Virus record (IMG/VR): IMGVR_UViG_3300025897_000045
Span: 1 to 31,049 of that record
DNA from: a virus
Reading direction: 5' to 3' (one strand)
Length of the DNA: 31,049 nt
The position numbers and the translations under genes are program-made. Below the pieces are notes generated by a model. That model had not been told where the DNA came from. It saw only the letters and a program-made list of their open reading frames with translations, and ran no database searches. Shown here piece after piece: positions 16,065 to 24,502 of this stretch (position 1 is the first letter of the stretch; every line of letters begins with the position of its first letter).

Positions 16065-17677
16065 ATATTATCCATATTCTTGACCTTCATAGTTCCAAAC
16101 ATAGCACTATGTGATGTACACTGATACACATAGTTAGTATTATTAGTTATAGCATCATCTACACGCCAGTATAACATTCCACTTGATTTACCCTGTGCGT
16201 TAGAATTTGTGCTGACTGTGCCATCTTCCGCAACGTGAACTAGATTAGTTGTCAAAGCAGATAATGTATTGTCTTGCAGTTCAAATGGATGTCCACCTAT
16301 ACCATCTAAGTCAAATGCTATTGTTGTTCCTGTTAATACTGTGATAGTAGGATTATTTCCTGAATAATGGCTATTAATTGTGTATGCTGTTGTACCTACG
16401 TTGCCCATTCTAAGTGTTGCAATAGCATGTTCGTATATATCATGTATATCAATACCTGCTGTTTGTACATCGCTAAGTGCATCAAAAGTTGCCGCGCCAG
16501 CAACTTGACTGTTGGTAATTGTTAACGAATCTCCAGCCGCATTAGTTGTAATACCAATTCCGGTACCTGCAACTACTGTGAGTGTATCTGTTGTAGTGTC
16601 AGCTTCTATATTAGATTGTCCTGCAACAGTTATAACACTGAATGCATTTTGGTTGACATCTCCACCACCGCCTCCAGTTGCTGGATCTGCAGGAACCCAA
16701 TTTGCGCCGTTCCAGGCAAGGACCTGATCATCAGTAGGTGCCGCTGTAGTTGTATCTACATCACTTAATGCATCTATACTTAAACTACTAATACCTGTTA
16801 AATAAGTTCCTAAATCACTAATTTGTGATTCTGTGATTGATAATGCAGCTTGATGCTGTGTAATACTGCTTTCTGTGATATTAGCATCTGGAACATTTGC
16901 CCATACAACTGCCGCACTAAGATCATTTGTTTCTGTGAAACTTGTCAACGCACCTATACCAGCGGCTGTAGGTGGTGTAAATTTAAATTCACCTGTCGCA
17001 TTATTGTAACTTATAGCACCGTTGCCACTAGGTGTATTTTCAATACCAATACTAAAACTATCTAGTGCAACGACACTAGGTGTGTTACTTAAATTGTTAT
17101 AGTTTAAAAAATATGCACTGTCAAATCCGTCCAATGTATCAGCATCAGTGCCGCCTCCACCTGTTGTTGCATCAGCGCCAGGTGCCCAATTAGTTCCGTT
17201 CCATTTTAAAACTTGTCCTGTAGTTGGTGCACTACTTGTTGTGTCTACATCGCTTAAAAAATTAATACTAAATTCACTCATATTAATTGTTACAATATCA
17301 GTATCTGTAGCAATAGCAGTTGCTATGTTTGTGCCACCTACAATACTTAGTGAGTCATTAATACTTGCTGCTGTTGTTGAACCTTGGTCTGCTGTAATAG
17401 TGTCAAAAACATTTTGTGTTAAGCCGCCACCACTACTATTAATAGTTAAGGTTTTACCTGAGATAGACGTAGTAACATTTGTGCCGCCTTCTACTGTCAA
17501 TGTATCGTTAATTATATTAGGAGCAACTGATCCAGTATCTGCACTAAATGTAGTAAAAACATTCCTTGCTACTGTATTTGTAACAAGATTCCATGCAGTC
17601 CCGTCCCACTTCCAGGTGGTGTTACCTTCTGTAAACGTATCGTCGTTTGCTGGTGTATTTGGAAAATTTATTGCCAT
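16061..17677 (-). CDS. Fibre-like structural protein with C-terminal amicyanin-type motif
   Basis: 538 residues, Thr/Ser/Asn/Gly-rich and low in charge, as in phage fibres. The N-terminus MAINFPNTPANDDTF...TWKWDGTAWN is a common marine phage fibre start. Two near copies of LSDVDTT-APT--QVL-WNG-NW-P occur (residues about 140 and 300), along with repeated ITADQG/INDSLSI-type beta repeats. The last about 90 residues contain His463 (GGHPFEL), then Cys520-x2-His523-x2-Met526 in YQCTSHSAMFGTMKV. This is the ligand spacing of the blue-copper protein amicyanin. Copper binding is unproven. It is the last gene of the fibre-protease-fibre group but has its own AATAAATA promoter and an AGAGG ribosome site. 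Confidence 0.8.
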   Translation of the reverse strand: MAINFPNTPANDDTFTEGNTTWKWDGTAWNLVTNTVARNVFTTFSADTGSVAPNIINDTLTVEGGTNVTTSISGKTLTINSSGGGLTQNVFDTITADQGSTTAASINDSLSIVGGTNIATAIATDTDIVTINMSEFSINFLSDVDTTSSAPTTGQVLKWNGTNWAPGADATTGGGGTDADTLDGFDSAYFLNYNNLSNTPSVVALDSFSIGIENTPSGNGAISYNNATGEFKFTPPTAAGIGALTSFTETNDLSAAVVWANVPDANITESSITQHQAALSITESQISDLGTYLTGISSLSIDALSDVDTTTAAPTDDQVLAWNGANWVPADPATGGGGGDVNQNAFSVITVAGQSNIEADTTTDTLTVVAGTGIGITTNAAGDSLTITNSQVAGAATFDALSDVQTAGIDIHDIYEHAIATLRMGNVGTTAYTINSHYSGNNPTITVLTGTTIAFDLDGIGGHPFELQDNTLSALTTNLVHVAEDGTVSTNSNAQGKSSGMLYWRVDDAITNNTNYVYQCTSHSAMFGTMKVKNMDNI

Positions 17678-17693
17678 TGTTTACCTCTTACTG

Positions 17694-17701
17694 TATTTAT
17701 T
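17694..17701 (-). promoter_or_regulatory. Late promoter AATAAATA of the 538-residue fibre gene
   Basis: Minus-strand AATAAATA overlapping the stop codon of the upstream protease gene and 16 bases before the ATG, with AGAGG between them. Confidence 0.6.
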
Positions 17702-20621
17702 AATCTGGTACATATCCTGATGGACCTGCAACTGTCGGATCGCCTACGTCACCGTCTTGGAATATATTTCTAATTGTTGTCAACGAAGGCTTACTAATAA
17801 CAGGAGCAATATATGTATTATGTAATGCGTAACCTAATGGGTTATTTGTTTGTATACCAGACTGTGTACGCATATCGTCTGTCCATTCAGGAGCAAGGCT
17901 TCCACCATCCCATAGACTTGAGTATTCAAACATACCAAAGTTTAGTAGGAACAAATATTCCTTAGCCGCTACTTCAAATGCATCTCCATCAGTCTTCCAA
18001 GCGTTTCCGCCATATCCTGATGAATCCCATTTGCCTGCATCGTATGCTTCTTCCATAGCCGCATATAGTGGACCACTTGCCCAGTCTGCACTAATGTAGG
18101 AATACATCTTTAATGATACTGCGTCAAGACCGTGCATATGTAGTGTATGGAATACATGTTCAATTACTTCTTGTGCATCGTTGTCACCGTCGCCAGGTGG
18201 ATCACCGGTTGAATTTAGATACCATACCATATCGTTTTGTACAGTGGCGTTTAATAATGCTGTTAGATTCCAAAATATAATGCCGGCGTCTGTCAAAAAG
18301 TTTGTGCTATAGTCTGCACCAGCACCCCTTGCTACTCGTTGTAATGTTGGTCCTTGGGCTGCGTGATAAGTTCCTGCGTCACCACTTAGCGTTTTAATAA
18401 ATGTACGCTGTGATGCTTCGTTGATGCCTGCGCCATTTGGATCTGTAAACAATTCAAACATACGTGCTACCTTTTCAACAAAGGCATCAGGCACTGCTGT
18501 TTGGCCGCCGACAGTTCCTGCCGCCACAATTCTTACACCATTAACTGTAACTTCTCTACTAAAGAAATTACTTCCGTCGCCGGTAAGATCAATAATTGCA
18601 CCGTTGTTATATTCTGGATCTATTGCAGGTGATGCTACTTCTGCTGAAGTAAAGTTAGGGAAAATTCCCTGTAATTTAAGATTTGCTCCGTTTACTTCTA
18701 CAGGCTGTCTACCGTACTTGTCGAATAACACTTTGTTTGATGCCCCTAATAAACTTGTAGTAAAAGCAGCATAATCTGTGTCTGATGCAGTATCGTACAT
18801 TACTGGTTTAGCTTCGGCTAATAACTTTGTTTTTAATTGTGCTGGTGTACTGTTTGCATTTACTTGCAAATGTAGTGCGGCTACACCAGCAACTTGTGGT
18901 GATGCAAAACTTGTGCCAGACAATGATACAATTTTATAGGCAGCATCTACTGGACTATCTAGTGAAGTATAAATATTAGTAGTACTTGTTGCTCCTACAA
19001 TGTTGGTTCCAGGTGCCCATATGTTTACTCTAGGACCTTTTGAGCTTGATCCTTGTGTTCTGTCTTTGTAAATTCCGCCATCATCATAAACACTCGTACT
19101 AATATTACCTACGATAAAAGCATCGTCGCTATGCGGACTAGAACCTCTTCCATAATTAAAAGTTAAGCCTCCAAAAATTACAGTATTATTATAATCATCA
19201 CCGCCCGATATATTGTAAACATCACCTCTGGTTATTGTAAAGGTTTTGCCTGCCATGTCGTACGTATCTAAAGAACTGTAGACAAGTACTAAATCCCTAT
19301 AAAGTGTTCTTCCAGGACCTCCATAGTTTGCGTCTCCATTTAGCTGAAAAACAATAATTATATCATCATTTTCAAGTTTGATATAATCGCCGCCGACGCT
19401 GTTGTCTATTGAAATGCTACCTGGAACCAAAGGTACATTTAATTCGTCCTGATGAAAGTTTATTGCCCAAGTCAGTGAACTATTAAAAGTAGAAGTATAA
19501 ACGTAGCCACCTGGGGTATCGTATTGTATCCAAAAACCGGTGTCGCCTGCTCCCGATTGATTAACTTCTGTAGATGTAAATTGCCAGTATCTGTCACCGC
19601 CCGATACATCGCCTTTGTAATAATCATTTCCAGCAGCAATCGCAACATGCACTCCGGCGGCTATAAGTTCATCTACATCTGCATCTACAGAAGCAATCCT
19701 AGCAGGAATTTTTCTTGTAGTTCCTGCTAAAGGAATTACCACTCCAGTTCCTTGCCATAATGCTACGTCAGTAGTATAATCAACTCCCCAAACCCAACCT
19801 GTTCCTCTATATGTACCACTAGTAGGATCGCCAGTTACTGTACTTGAATATCCCCAACTCATATTTACAACAGTTGGCCGGCCATTTGTTTTTGCATTAT
19901 GCCATTCTTTTATAACATCAAAACAATCTGCTATAGGTGTTCCTGTTCCGGTATCCCCAGCACCTTCTAAACCTGCAATTTTCATAGAGTATATATGAGC
20001 GTCTTTAGCAAAACCGTATATATTTCCTGCTGTAATACTTGCACACAAAGTTCCATGTCCGTCAAAATCTCTGTTATAATTTGCGTTTTGTGTCCCACTT
20101 ACAACTGATTGTGCTGTATACCAGTCTATTGGTTTGACTCTGCTAATGCCATTGCTATCTATAAAATCAGGATGGTCTGGTTGTATACCGCTATCTTGAA
20201 TAACTATGTCTACGCCCTTACCTGTGAGTGCATAAGGAAATGTATTATCACTTGTATTTGAATTTTGGTAATTATTTTCTTCCATTATACTTCTACGTAA
20301 TCCCCAATTTACAAGACTGTTATCTGAAAATGTAACTGGTTTTGTAAAGTTAGCAGTTTGTGTAGAATTTAATCCTATTTGGATATCTGTTCGTTGGTCG
20401 GGAGGAATTTCAACAGCAAGCACCCTACTATCCGCTTCAAGAGCAGTTGCTTCTTCGTCTGTAAGCATAAAATGTGTTTGTCTTTTTGATCCAGGTCTTG
20501 GATTAGCTATATCGACACTCCTATTTGGAATAGGTCCGGCACCTGAACTTGCTGTAATTTCAGATTCTAATTCTACTAAATTTACACCTTTATGTACAAC
20601 TACTGTGTATTCTTTTTCCAT
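17700..20621 (-). CDS. Virion-associated subtilisin-like serine protease (S8)
   Basis: 973 residues. Residues about 1-75 resemble an I9-type propeptide (EYTVVVHKG..., FMLTDEEATALEADSRVLAVE). The S8 catalytic triad is readable: Asp143 in VIQDSGIQPDHPDF, His189 in DFDGHGTLCASITAG and Ser571 in LSGTSFASPQVAGVAALHL. The oxyanion Asn lies in VAIAAGND. About 200 extra residues with beta-rich, Tyr-rich sequence sit between the Asn and the Ser. The C-terminal about 250 residues are a separate domain with a His cluster in EHVFHTLHMHG. There is no signal peptide. It lies one base after one fibre-like gene and just before another, so a tail-tip role in surface digestion or self-processing is likely but inferred. 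Confidence 0.88.
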   Translation of the reverse strand: MEKEYTVVVHKGVNLVELESEITASSGAGPIPNRSVDIANPRPGSKRQTHFMLTDEEATALEADSRVLAVEIPPDQRTDIQIGLNSTQTANFTKPVTFSDNSLVNWGLRRSIMEENNYQNSNTSDNTFPYALTGKGVDIVIQDSGIQPDHPDFIDSNGISRVKPIDWYTAQSVVSGTQNANYNRDFDGHGTLCASITAGNIYGFAKDAHIYSMKIAGLEGAGDTGTGTPIADCFDVIKEWHNAKTNGRPTVVNMSWGYSSTVTGDPTSGTYRGTGWVWGVDYTTDVALWQGTGVVIPLAGTTRKIPARIASVDADVDELIAAGVHVAIAAGNDYYKGDVSGGDRYWQFTSTEVNQSGAGDTGFWIQYDTPGGYVYTSTFNSSLTWAINFHQDELNVPLVPGSISIDNSVGGDYIKLENDDIIIVFQLNGDANYGGPGRTLYRDLVLVYSSLDTYDMAGKTFTITRGDVYNISGGDDYNNTVIFGGLTFNYGRGSSPHSDDAFIVGNISTSVYDDGGIYKDRTQGSSSKGPRVNIWAPGTNIVGATSTTNIYTSLDSPVDAAYKIVSLSGTSFASPQVAGVAALHLQVNANSTPAQLKTKLLAEAKPVMYDTASDTDYAAFTTSLLGASNKVLFDKYGRQPVEVNGANLKLQGIFPNFTSAEVASPAIDPEYNNGAIIDLTGDGSNFFSREVTVNGVRIVAAGTVGGQTAVPDAFVEKVARMFELFTDPNGAGINEASQRTFIKTLSGDAGTYHAAQGPTLQRVARGAGADYSTNFLTDAGIIFWNLTALLNATVQNDMVWYLNSTGDPPGDGDNDAQEVIEHVFHTLHMHGLDAVSLKMYSYISADWASGPLYAAMEEAYDAGKWDSSGYGGNAWKTDGDAFEVAAKEYLFLLNFGMFEYSSLWDGGSLAPEWTDDMRTQSGIQTNNPLGYALHNTYIAPVISKPSLTTIRNIFQDGDVGDPTVAGPSGYVPD

Positions 20622-20622
20622 G

Positions 20623-21909
20623 TTAGACTATTCCTGAATCGTCTAATCTACGCCATGTTCCATTTATATATGCTTGGATTTTATTGTCTTGGGTGTTGTA
20701 TATCATATCGCCGTTGACAGCTGATAACGCATCTCTCTGAGAGTTTGTATAACTAGGTAACCTAAATGGTCCGCCACTAACAATAGTTCCGTCTTGACTA
20801 TTTAAATTTATTACAGTAGCACTATCTATTGTAGGCGTACCATTTGATGTAGATACAAAATTATTTGCATATGCAGTGTTACGTACTGTTAAATCATTTT
20901 GTACAGTTAGGTCTGATGATGTAGTTACTGGAGGAGTTATTGTTATTCCACTACTATCGTCTGTATCAATAATACTAGAACCTATTGTAAAGTTGCCATT
21001 AGAATCACCTGCAGCAGGGTCTTGAAATGTAAATGCTCCGCTACCGTCTGTTGTTAGTATTTGGCCATTAGTTCCATCTGAAATTCCTAAATCTGTTATT
21101 GCAGTAATATTTTGGAAAGGTGCTGTAGGTTGTACCCATTGGTTGCTGTCACCGTCTGCTACATAGACATAAAGAATACCGTTTGTACTATTGTACCAAA
21201 TTGCTCCACTTTCTGGGCTATCTGGTACTGTATCGCTGACACTAATACTTGCGGCGCCGCCACCTGCACCCGGGTCTGCACTAGTAAATGTATTGCCCAT
21301 TCCTACATGTGATGTGCAATAATAATAAAGAGTTGCAGGTGTTGCACTAGTAACTGTAATTTGCACACTACGTTGTGTACTTTTTGCAAATCCTATGACA
21401 TACTGTGCTTTTGTAACAATATCGTTTTCTAATTTATAAACTACATTTGTAAGATATGGCGTTCCGGCGCCAAGTTCTCCATTTGCATCATCTGCTGAAA
21501 AACTTAAAGGATGTATGTTTGCAGTTGACCCTTCTGCATTAGGCCAAAATTCGTTTGTTTGATCGTTTTGGTTAAACACATATGTAAAACCTGTAACTAA
21601 ATTTAGTTCTGGTTTGTATTGTCCGTCAATGTTATATACATTTCCGTGATCTCCGTTTCCGTGTACACCTGCCTGAACAGTTACAGCATATTCAACTACA
21701 CCTACACCTGAGGAAAGTATATGCTCACTAATATTTTTATCAGTTAGTACACTATATCCCCCTGCTAAATTACCAGAATATAATCTAAGAGTATTAGACT
21801 GCTTATCAAAAAATACCTCACCACTGTTGCCAACATTTCTATCTAAAAAGTCGTCTGGCCTAGGTATAATCCTAATTCTATCTACTATTGGTGCTTGATT
21901 TGATGCCAT
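20623..21909 (-). CDS. Fibre-like structural protein with internal amicyanin-type motif
   Basis: 428 residues. The N-terminus (IVDRIRIIPRPDDFLDRNVGNSGEVFFDKQ) is a short-fibre or baseplate-attached type start. Residues about 80-205 form a module with His133 (ANIHPLSFS) and Cys198-x2-His201-x2-Met204 in YYYCTSHVGMGN, the same copper-ligand layout as in the 538-residue fibre. It is followed by a GAIWYNSTNGILYVYVADGDSNQW module, TITPPVTTSSDLTVQNDLTV repeats and a C-terminal NGDMIYNTQDNKIQAYINGTWRRLD module. It is the first gene of the protease operon. Its ribosome site AAGGA lies in one arm of a hairpin whose loop holds its late promoter. Confidence 0.8.
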   Translation of the reverse strand: MASNQAPIVDRIRIIPRPDDFLDRNVGNSGEVFFDKQSNTLRLYSGNLAGGYSVLTDKNISEHILSSGVGVVEYAVTVQAGVHGNGDHGNVYNIDGQYKPELNLVTGFTYVFNQNDQTNEFWPNAEGSTANIHPLSFSADDANGELGAGTPYLTNVVYKLENDIVTKAQYVIGFAKSTQRSVQITVTSATPATLYYYCTSHVGMGNTFTSADPGAGGGAASISVSDTVPDSPESGAIWYNSTNGILYVYVADGDSNQWVQPTAPFQNITAITDLGISDGTNGQILTTDGSGAFTFQDPAAGDSNGNFTIGSSIIDTDDSSGITITPPVTTSSDLTVQNDLTVRNTAYANNFVSTSNGTPTIDSATVINLNSQDGTIVSGGPFRLPSYTNSQRDALSAVNGDMIYNTQDNKIQAYINGTWRRLDDSGIV

Positions 21910-21916
21910 ATTAAAA

Positions 21917-21953
21917 GTCCTTCACAATACTATTTATCGATATCGTGAAGGAC
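21917..21953 (-). promoter_or_regulatory. Hairpin with late promoter in the loop and ribosome site in the 3' arm
   Basis: Perfect 9-bp inverted arms GTCCTTCAC and GTGAAGGAC flank a 19-base loop. The minus-strand loop holds GATAAATA (21931-21938), whose T4-like start site would be base 21925, the first base of the 3' arm. The 3' arm contains AAGGA eight bases before the ATG at 21909 and is followed by TTTT. Read-through RNA from groEL would fold and hide the ribosome site, or terminate; late-initiated RNA cannot fold. Confidence 0.75.
21931..21938 (-). promoter_or_regulatory. Late promoter GATAAATA of the fibre-protease operon
   Basis: Minus-strand GATAAATA inside the loop of the 9-bp hairpin, 21 bases before the ATG of the 428-residue fibre gene. 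Confidence 0.72.
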
Positions 21954-21961
21954 AAGGTTCT

Positions 21962-23656
21962 TTAGTACGTGTCGCCGTTACCTTGGTCGTATTGTGGTGG
22001 TAATACCTTTTCGCCTGCACTAGGTGACGGGCCAATGACAGTTATATCTTCTTCGTCATTGTCTTCGTAAATGGCGCAATCTGTAATTAAAAGCAAACCG
22101 GCAATACTTGCTGCATTCATAAGAGCTTTTTGTACAACAGTGATAGGATCAATAATACCAATATCAAACATATTTCCGTATTCGCCTGTAGCGGCATCAT
22201 AACCAAATTCGGCATCACCTTTGTTTACTTCATTTGCAACAACATCAGGGCTATCACCTGCATTTATAACAATTTGTCTTAGCGGCTCTTGTAATGCTTT
22301 GAGAACAACTTGTATACCTGCATCCTGTTCTGTATTTGCACCTTTGAGATCTTTGACTTTGTTCATTGCACGTATTAATGCAACTCCGCCACCTGGCACA
22401 ATACCATCTTTTAGGGCTGCTTTTGTAGCATGAAGAGCATCATCAATTCTGTCTTCTTTTTCGCGCAATTCAATTTTTGTTGCTGAGCCAACTCTAATAA
22501 TACTTACAGCACCAGTTAGATTACTAATACGCTTTTCTTGACCTTTGTCGGTAAAAACATCATCGCCTCTTGGAGCATTAATATAGTGTTTAATTTTTTC
22601 GTCAATATATTTTGCAATAGTGTCTTTGTTGCCGTGACCGCCAATAATAGTTACCTGGCTATCAGTAATTTCTACTCTATTTGCTACTCCACAATCATCT
22701 AATTCAGCACTTTCTACTTTTTTACCTGTTTGATCAGAAATTACATTTCCACCTGTTAGTACAGCAATATCTTCACAGTATTTTGTACGCATATTGCCTT
22801 TCCATTCTGGTGGTTTAACTGCACAACACTTAATAGATCCGTTTAAGTTGTTTATTACTAATGTAGCAAGTACATCTTGCTCTACTTCTTCGGCCATAAT
22901 TAAGAATGGACGTTTTGTTTCTACTAGTTTTTCTAATATAGGCAAAATATCATTCATGTTTAAGATTGGTCTGTCACAGATTAAAATCAACGGATTTTCT
23001 AAAATACACTTTTGCTTATCTGCATTAACAAATTGTGGAGATAAGTATCCGTGTTCATATTGGAATCCGTTTACATTAACAAGTTCGTCATAATAATTCA
23101 TACCCGGTTCAACTGATACTAATGCTTCGTGGGTTGCATTGTCGCCTCCAAGAGATTCGGTAATTAGTTTACCTAATTTAGGATCATTGTTGGTTGCAAT
23201 AGTCGCAACAGCTTCGGTTGATGCTCTATCTTTACAAACTTTTGCATCAGATGTTAATTCTTTCATTACTGCTTCTACAGCAAGATCCATACCTCTTTTT
23301 AAATTAATACCACTAATGCCTGCTGTTAGGAATTTATTGCCTTCATTAATCATTTTTTGGGCTAATAATGTTGCTGTGGTTGTTCCGTCTCCGATATCTT
23401 GAAATGTTTGTGTAGCCGCCTGCTTAATCATACGCACACCAGTATCTTCAAGTTTATCTTTTAACCAAATTTCTTTGGCAACAGTAACTCCGTCTTTTGT
23501 TACATGAGGTGGACCAAATGTTCTTTGACAAATTACGTTTCTGCCTTTTGGGCCAAGTGTTACCTTAACTGCATTTGCAAGAATGTTTACACCATCAATT
23601 ATCTTTTTACGTCCGGGTGCACCTTGGACAACTACTCTAGGAATTATTTTAGACAA
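21962..23656 (-). CDS. groEL: Phage chaperonin GroEL
   Basis: About 564 residues. It folds proteins in an ATP-driven ring with GroES. Signature segments are present: VTLGPKGRNVI, DGTTTATLLAQ (nucleotide binding), a CCAVKPPEWKGN segment in place of the usual AVKAPGFG, RIDDALHATKAA with the catalytic Asp, GIVPGGGVALIRA and YDAATGEYGNM. The Gly-Met tail of bacterial GroEL is absent; the end is QYDQGNGDTY. Start choice: an ATG at 23662 abuts the AAGGAG with no spacing, whereas the in-frame TTG at 23656 is six bases away and gives MSKIIPRVVVQG, so I prefer TTG. The gene overlaps groES by 8 bases (14 if ATG is used). T4-like phages normally supply only a GroES analogue (gp31), so a full pair is notable. 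Confidence 0.93.
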   Translation of the reverse strand: MSKIIPRVVVQGAPGRKKIIDGVNILANAVKVTLGPKGRNVICQRTFGPPHVTKDGVTVAKEIWLKDKLEDTGVRMIKQAATQTFQDIGDGTTTATLLAQKMINEGNKFLTAGISGINLKRGMDLAVEAVMKELTSDAKVCKDRASTEAVATIATNNDPKLGKLITESLGGDNATHEALVSVEPGMNYYDELVNVNGFQYEHGYLSPQFVNADKQKCILENPLILICDRPILNMNDILPILEKLVETKRPFLIMAEEVEQDVLATLVINNLNGSIKCCAVKPPEWKGNMRTKYCEDIAVLTGGNVISDQTGKKVESAELDDCGVANRVEITDSQVTIIGGHGNKDTIAKYIDEKIKHYINAPRGDDVFTDKGQEKRISNLTGAVSIIRVGSATKIELREKEDRIDDALHATKAALKDGIVPGGGVALIRAMNKVKDLKGANTEQDAGIQVVLKALQEPLRQIVINAGDSPDVVANEVNKGDAEFGYDAATGEYGNMFDIGIIDPITVVQKALMNAASIAGLLLITDCAIYEDNDEEDITVIGPSPSAGEKVLPPQYDQGNGDTY

Positions 23657-23954
23657 TATCATCTCCTTTTAATTTTCCAAGAATTTCATGTTCTTCTAAA
23701 ATTAAAAATTCTTCTCTGTTAATTTTAATTTGGTGTCCTGCATAGCGAGGGTAAACAATCATGTCTCCTGCTTGTACAACCATATCTAATAACTTACCGT
23801 CATTATTGATCTTCCCTGGTCCTACACTAATAACTTCACCTTTAGTAGGGCGTTCCTTAGTGTCATCAGAAAGAACAAGACCTGACTTTGTTTTATTTTC
23901 GTCTTCGACTTTTTTTACAAGAAGTCTATCTCGTATAGGTTCAAATACCTGCAT
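23649..23954 (-). CDS. groES: Phage co-chaperonin GroES
   Basis: 101 residues starting at the second of two consecutive ATG codons, which is six bases from AAGGAG; the first ATG at 23957 is three bases from it. Family features are FEPIRDRLLVKKVED, a mobile-loop segment TKSGLVLSDDTKERPTKGEV, SVGPGKINNDGK, and the C-terminal VYPRYAGHQIKINREEFLIL. It caps the GroEL ring and supplies folding chamber volume, probably for the major capsid protein as gp31 does in T4. It overlaps groEL, and a TATAAATA late promoter precedes it. Confidence 0.92.
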   Translation of the reverse strand: MQVFEPIRDRLLVKKVEDENKTKSGLVLSDDTKERPTKGEVISVGPGKINNDGKLLDMVVQAGDMIVYPRYAGHQIKINREEFLILEEHEILGKLKGDDIV

Positions 23955-23984
23955 CATCTTCTCCTTAGTAACGACATTGCATGG

Positions 23985-23992
23985 TATTTATA
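23985..23992 (-). promoter_or_regulatory. Late promoter TATAAATA of groES-groEL
   Basis: A perfect T4 late consensus on the minus strand, 30 bases before the preferred groES start, with AAGGAG in the leader. It implies that the chaperonin pair is made with virion proteins. Confidence 0.75.
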
Positions 23993-24024
23993 TTAGCAGT
24001 TTAATACGAATATTTAATTGTGGT

Positions 24025-24465
24025 TTATGACGGCTTAGTTGGCCAATTAGGATCCCAAGGGAATCTAGTTTGTGATGGAACATCACGTAACGCTGTTCTA
24101 TATGTAGACCACTCTGATCTTTTACTAGCAGTCATTGCCGCAGATACATCAGGTAAACCAGAAAAATCTGATTCTAGTAATAGCTGGTTTCTAGTAGCTT
24201 TTACTTCTGCTTCTCGCTCAGCTTGGGTTTTTGGCTGTGTTCTATAGCCGTCTGTTCCGTGTGTTAATTCACCGTAGTCACCGTTTTGTAATTTTGTGTA
24301 AAGCTCTACTGAAAGAGGTTCATCTGAATCAGGTCTAGCAATGTATTCGCAGAAATTTTCACAATCTGTAAATCTTATTCTACACCAAACTTCTTCTACA
24401 CCCATCACATAACATGCATCTTGAACAGCAACTACATCGCTTGCGGGGACATTTTTAATAGCCAT
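24025..24465 (-). CDS. Tail-fibre assembly chaperone-like protein (XkdW/gp38-like end)
   Basis: 146 residues. The C-terminal half has the layout common to phage tail-assembly chaperones: AEREAEVKATRNQLLLESDF, then LPDVSAAMT, WSTYRTALRDVPSQ and a terminal FPWDPNWPTKP. These proteins help fibre proteins fold or trimerise and often sit beside fibre genes. The N-terminal half (WCRIRFTDCENFCEYIARPDSD) is a small beta-rich domain also seen in such proteins. It lies just upstream of groES and downstream of three oxygenase genes, with its own TATAAATA promoter and AAAGGAG site. Confidence 0.75.
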   Translation of the reverse strand: MAIKNVPASDVVAVQDACYVMGVEEVWCRIRFTDCENFCEYIARPDSDEPLSVELYTKLQNGDYGELTHGTDGYRTQPKTQAEREAEVKATRNQLLLESDFSGLPDVSAAMTASKRSEWSTYRTALRDVPSQTRFPWDPNWPTKPS

Positions 24466-24488
24466 TCCAACTCCTTTAATTACAATAG

Positions 24489-24496
24489 TATTTATA
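24489..24496 (-). promoter_or_regulatory. Late promoter TATAAATA of the fibre chaperone gene
   Basis: Minus-strand TATAAATACTATT, an extended T4 late consensus, 23 bases before the ATG at 24465. Confidence 0.75.
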
Positions 24497-24502
24497 CAAA
24501 AT

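Noticed and set aside
17148-17720. 190-codon plus-strand open frame opposite the fibre gene
   Set aside because: It shadows a repeat-rich fibre gene that has promoter, ribosome site and family features; no ribosome site or family for the plus-strand frame.
18140-18190. Zinc-protease HExxH motif in the C-terminal domain of the subtilase
   Set aside because: The sequence is EHVFHTLHMH; the Glu is not in the HExxH or HxxEH position, so only a His cluster is reported.
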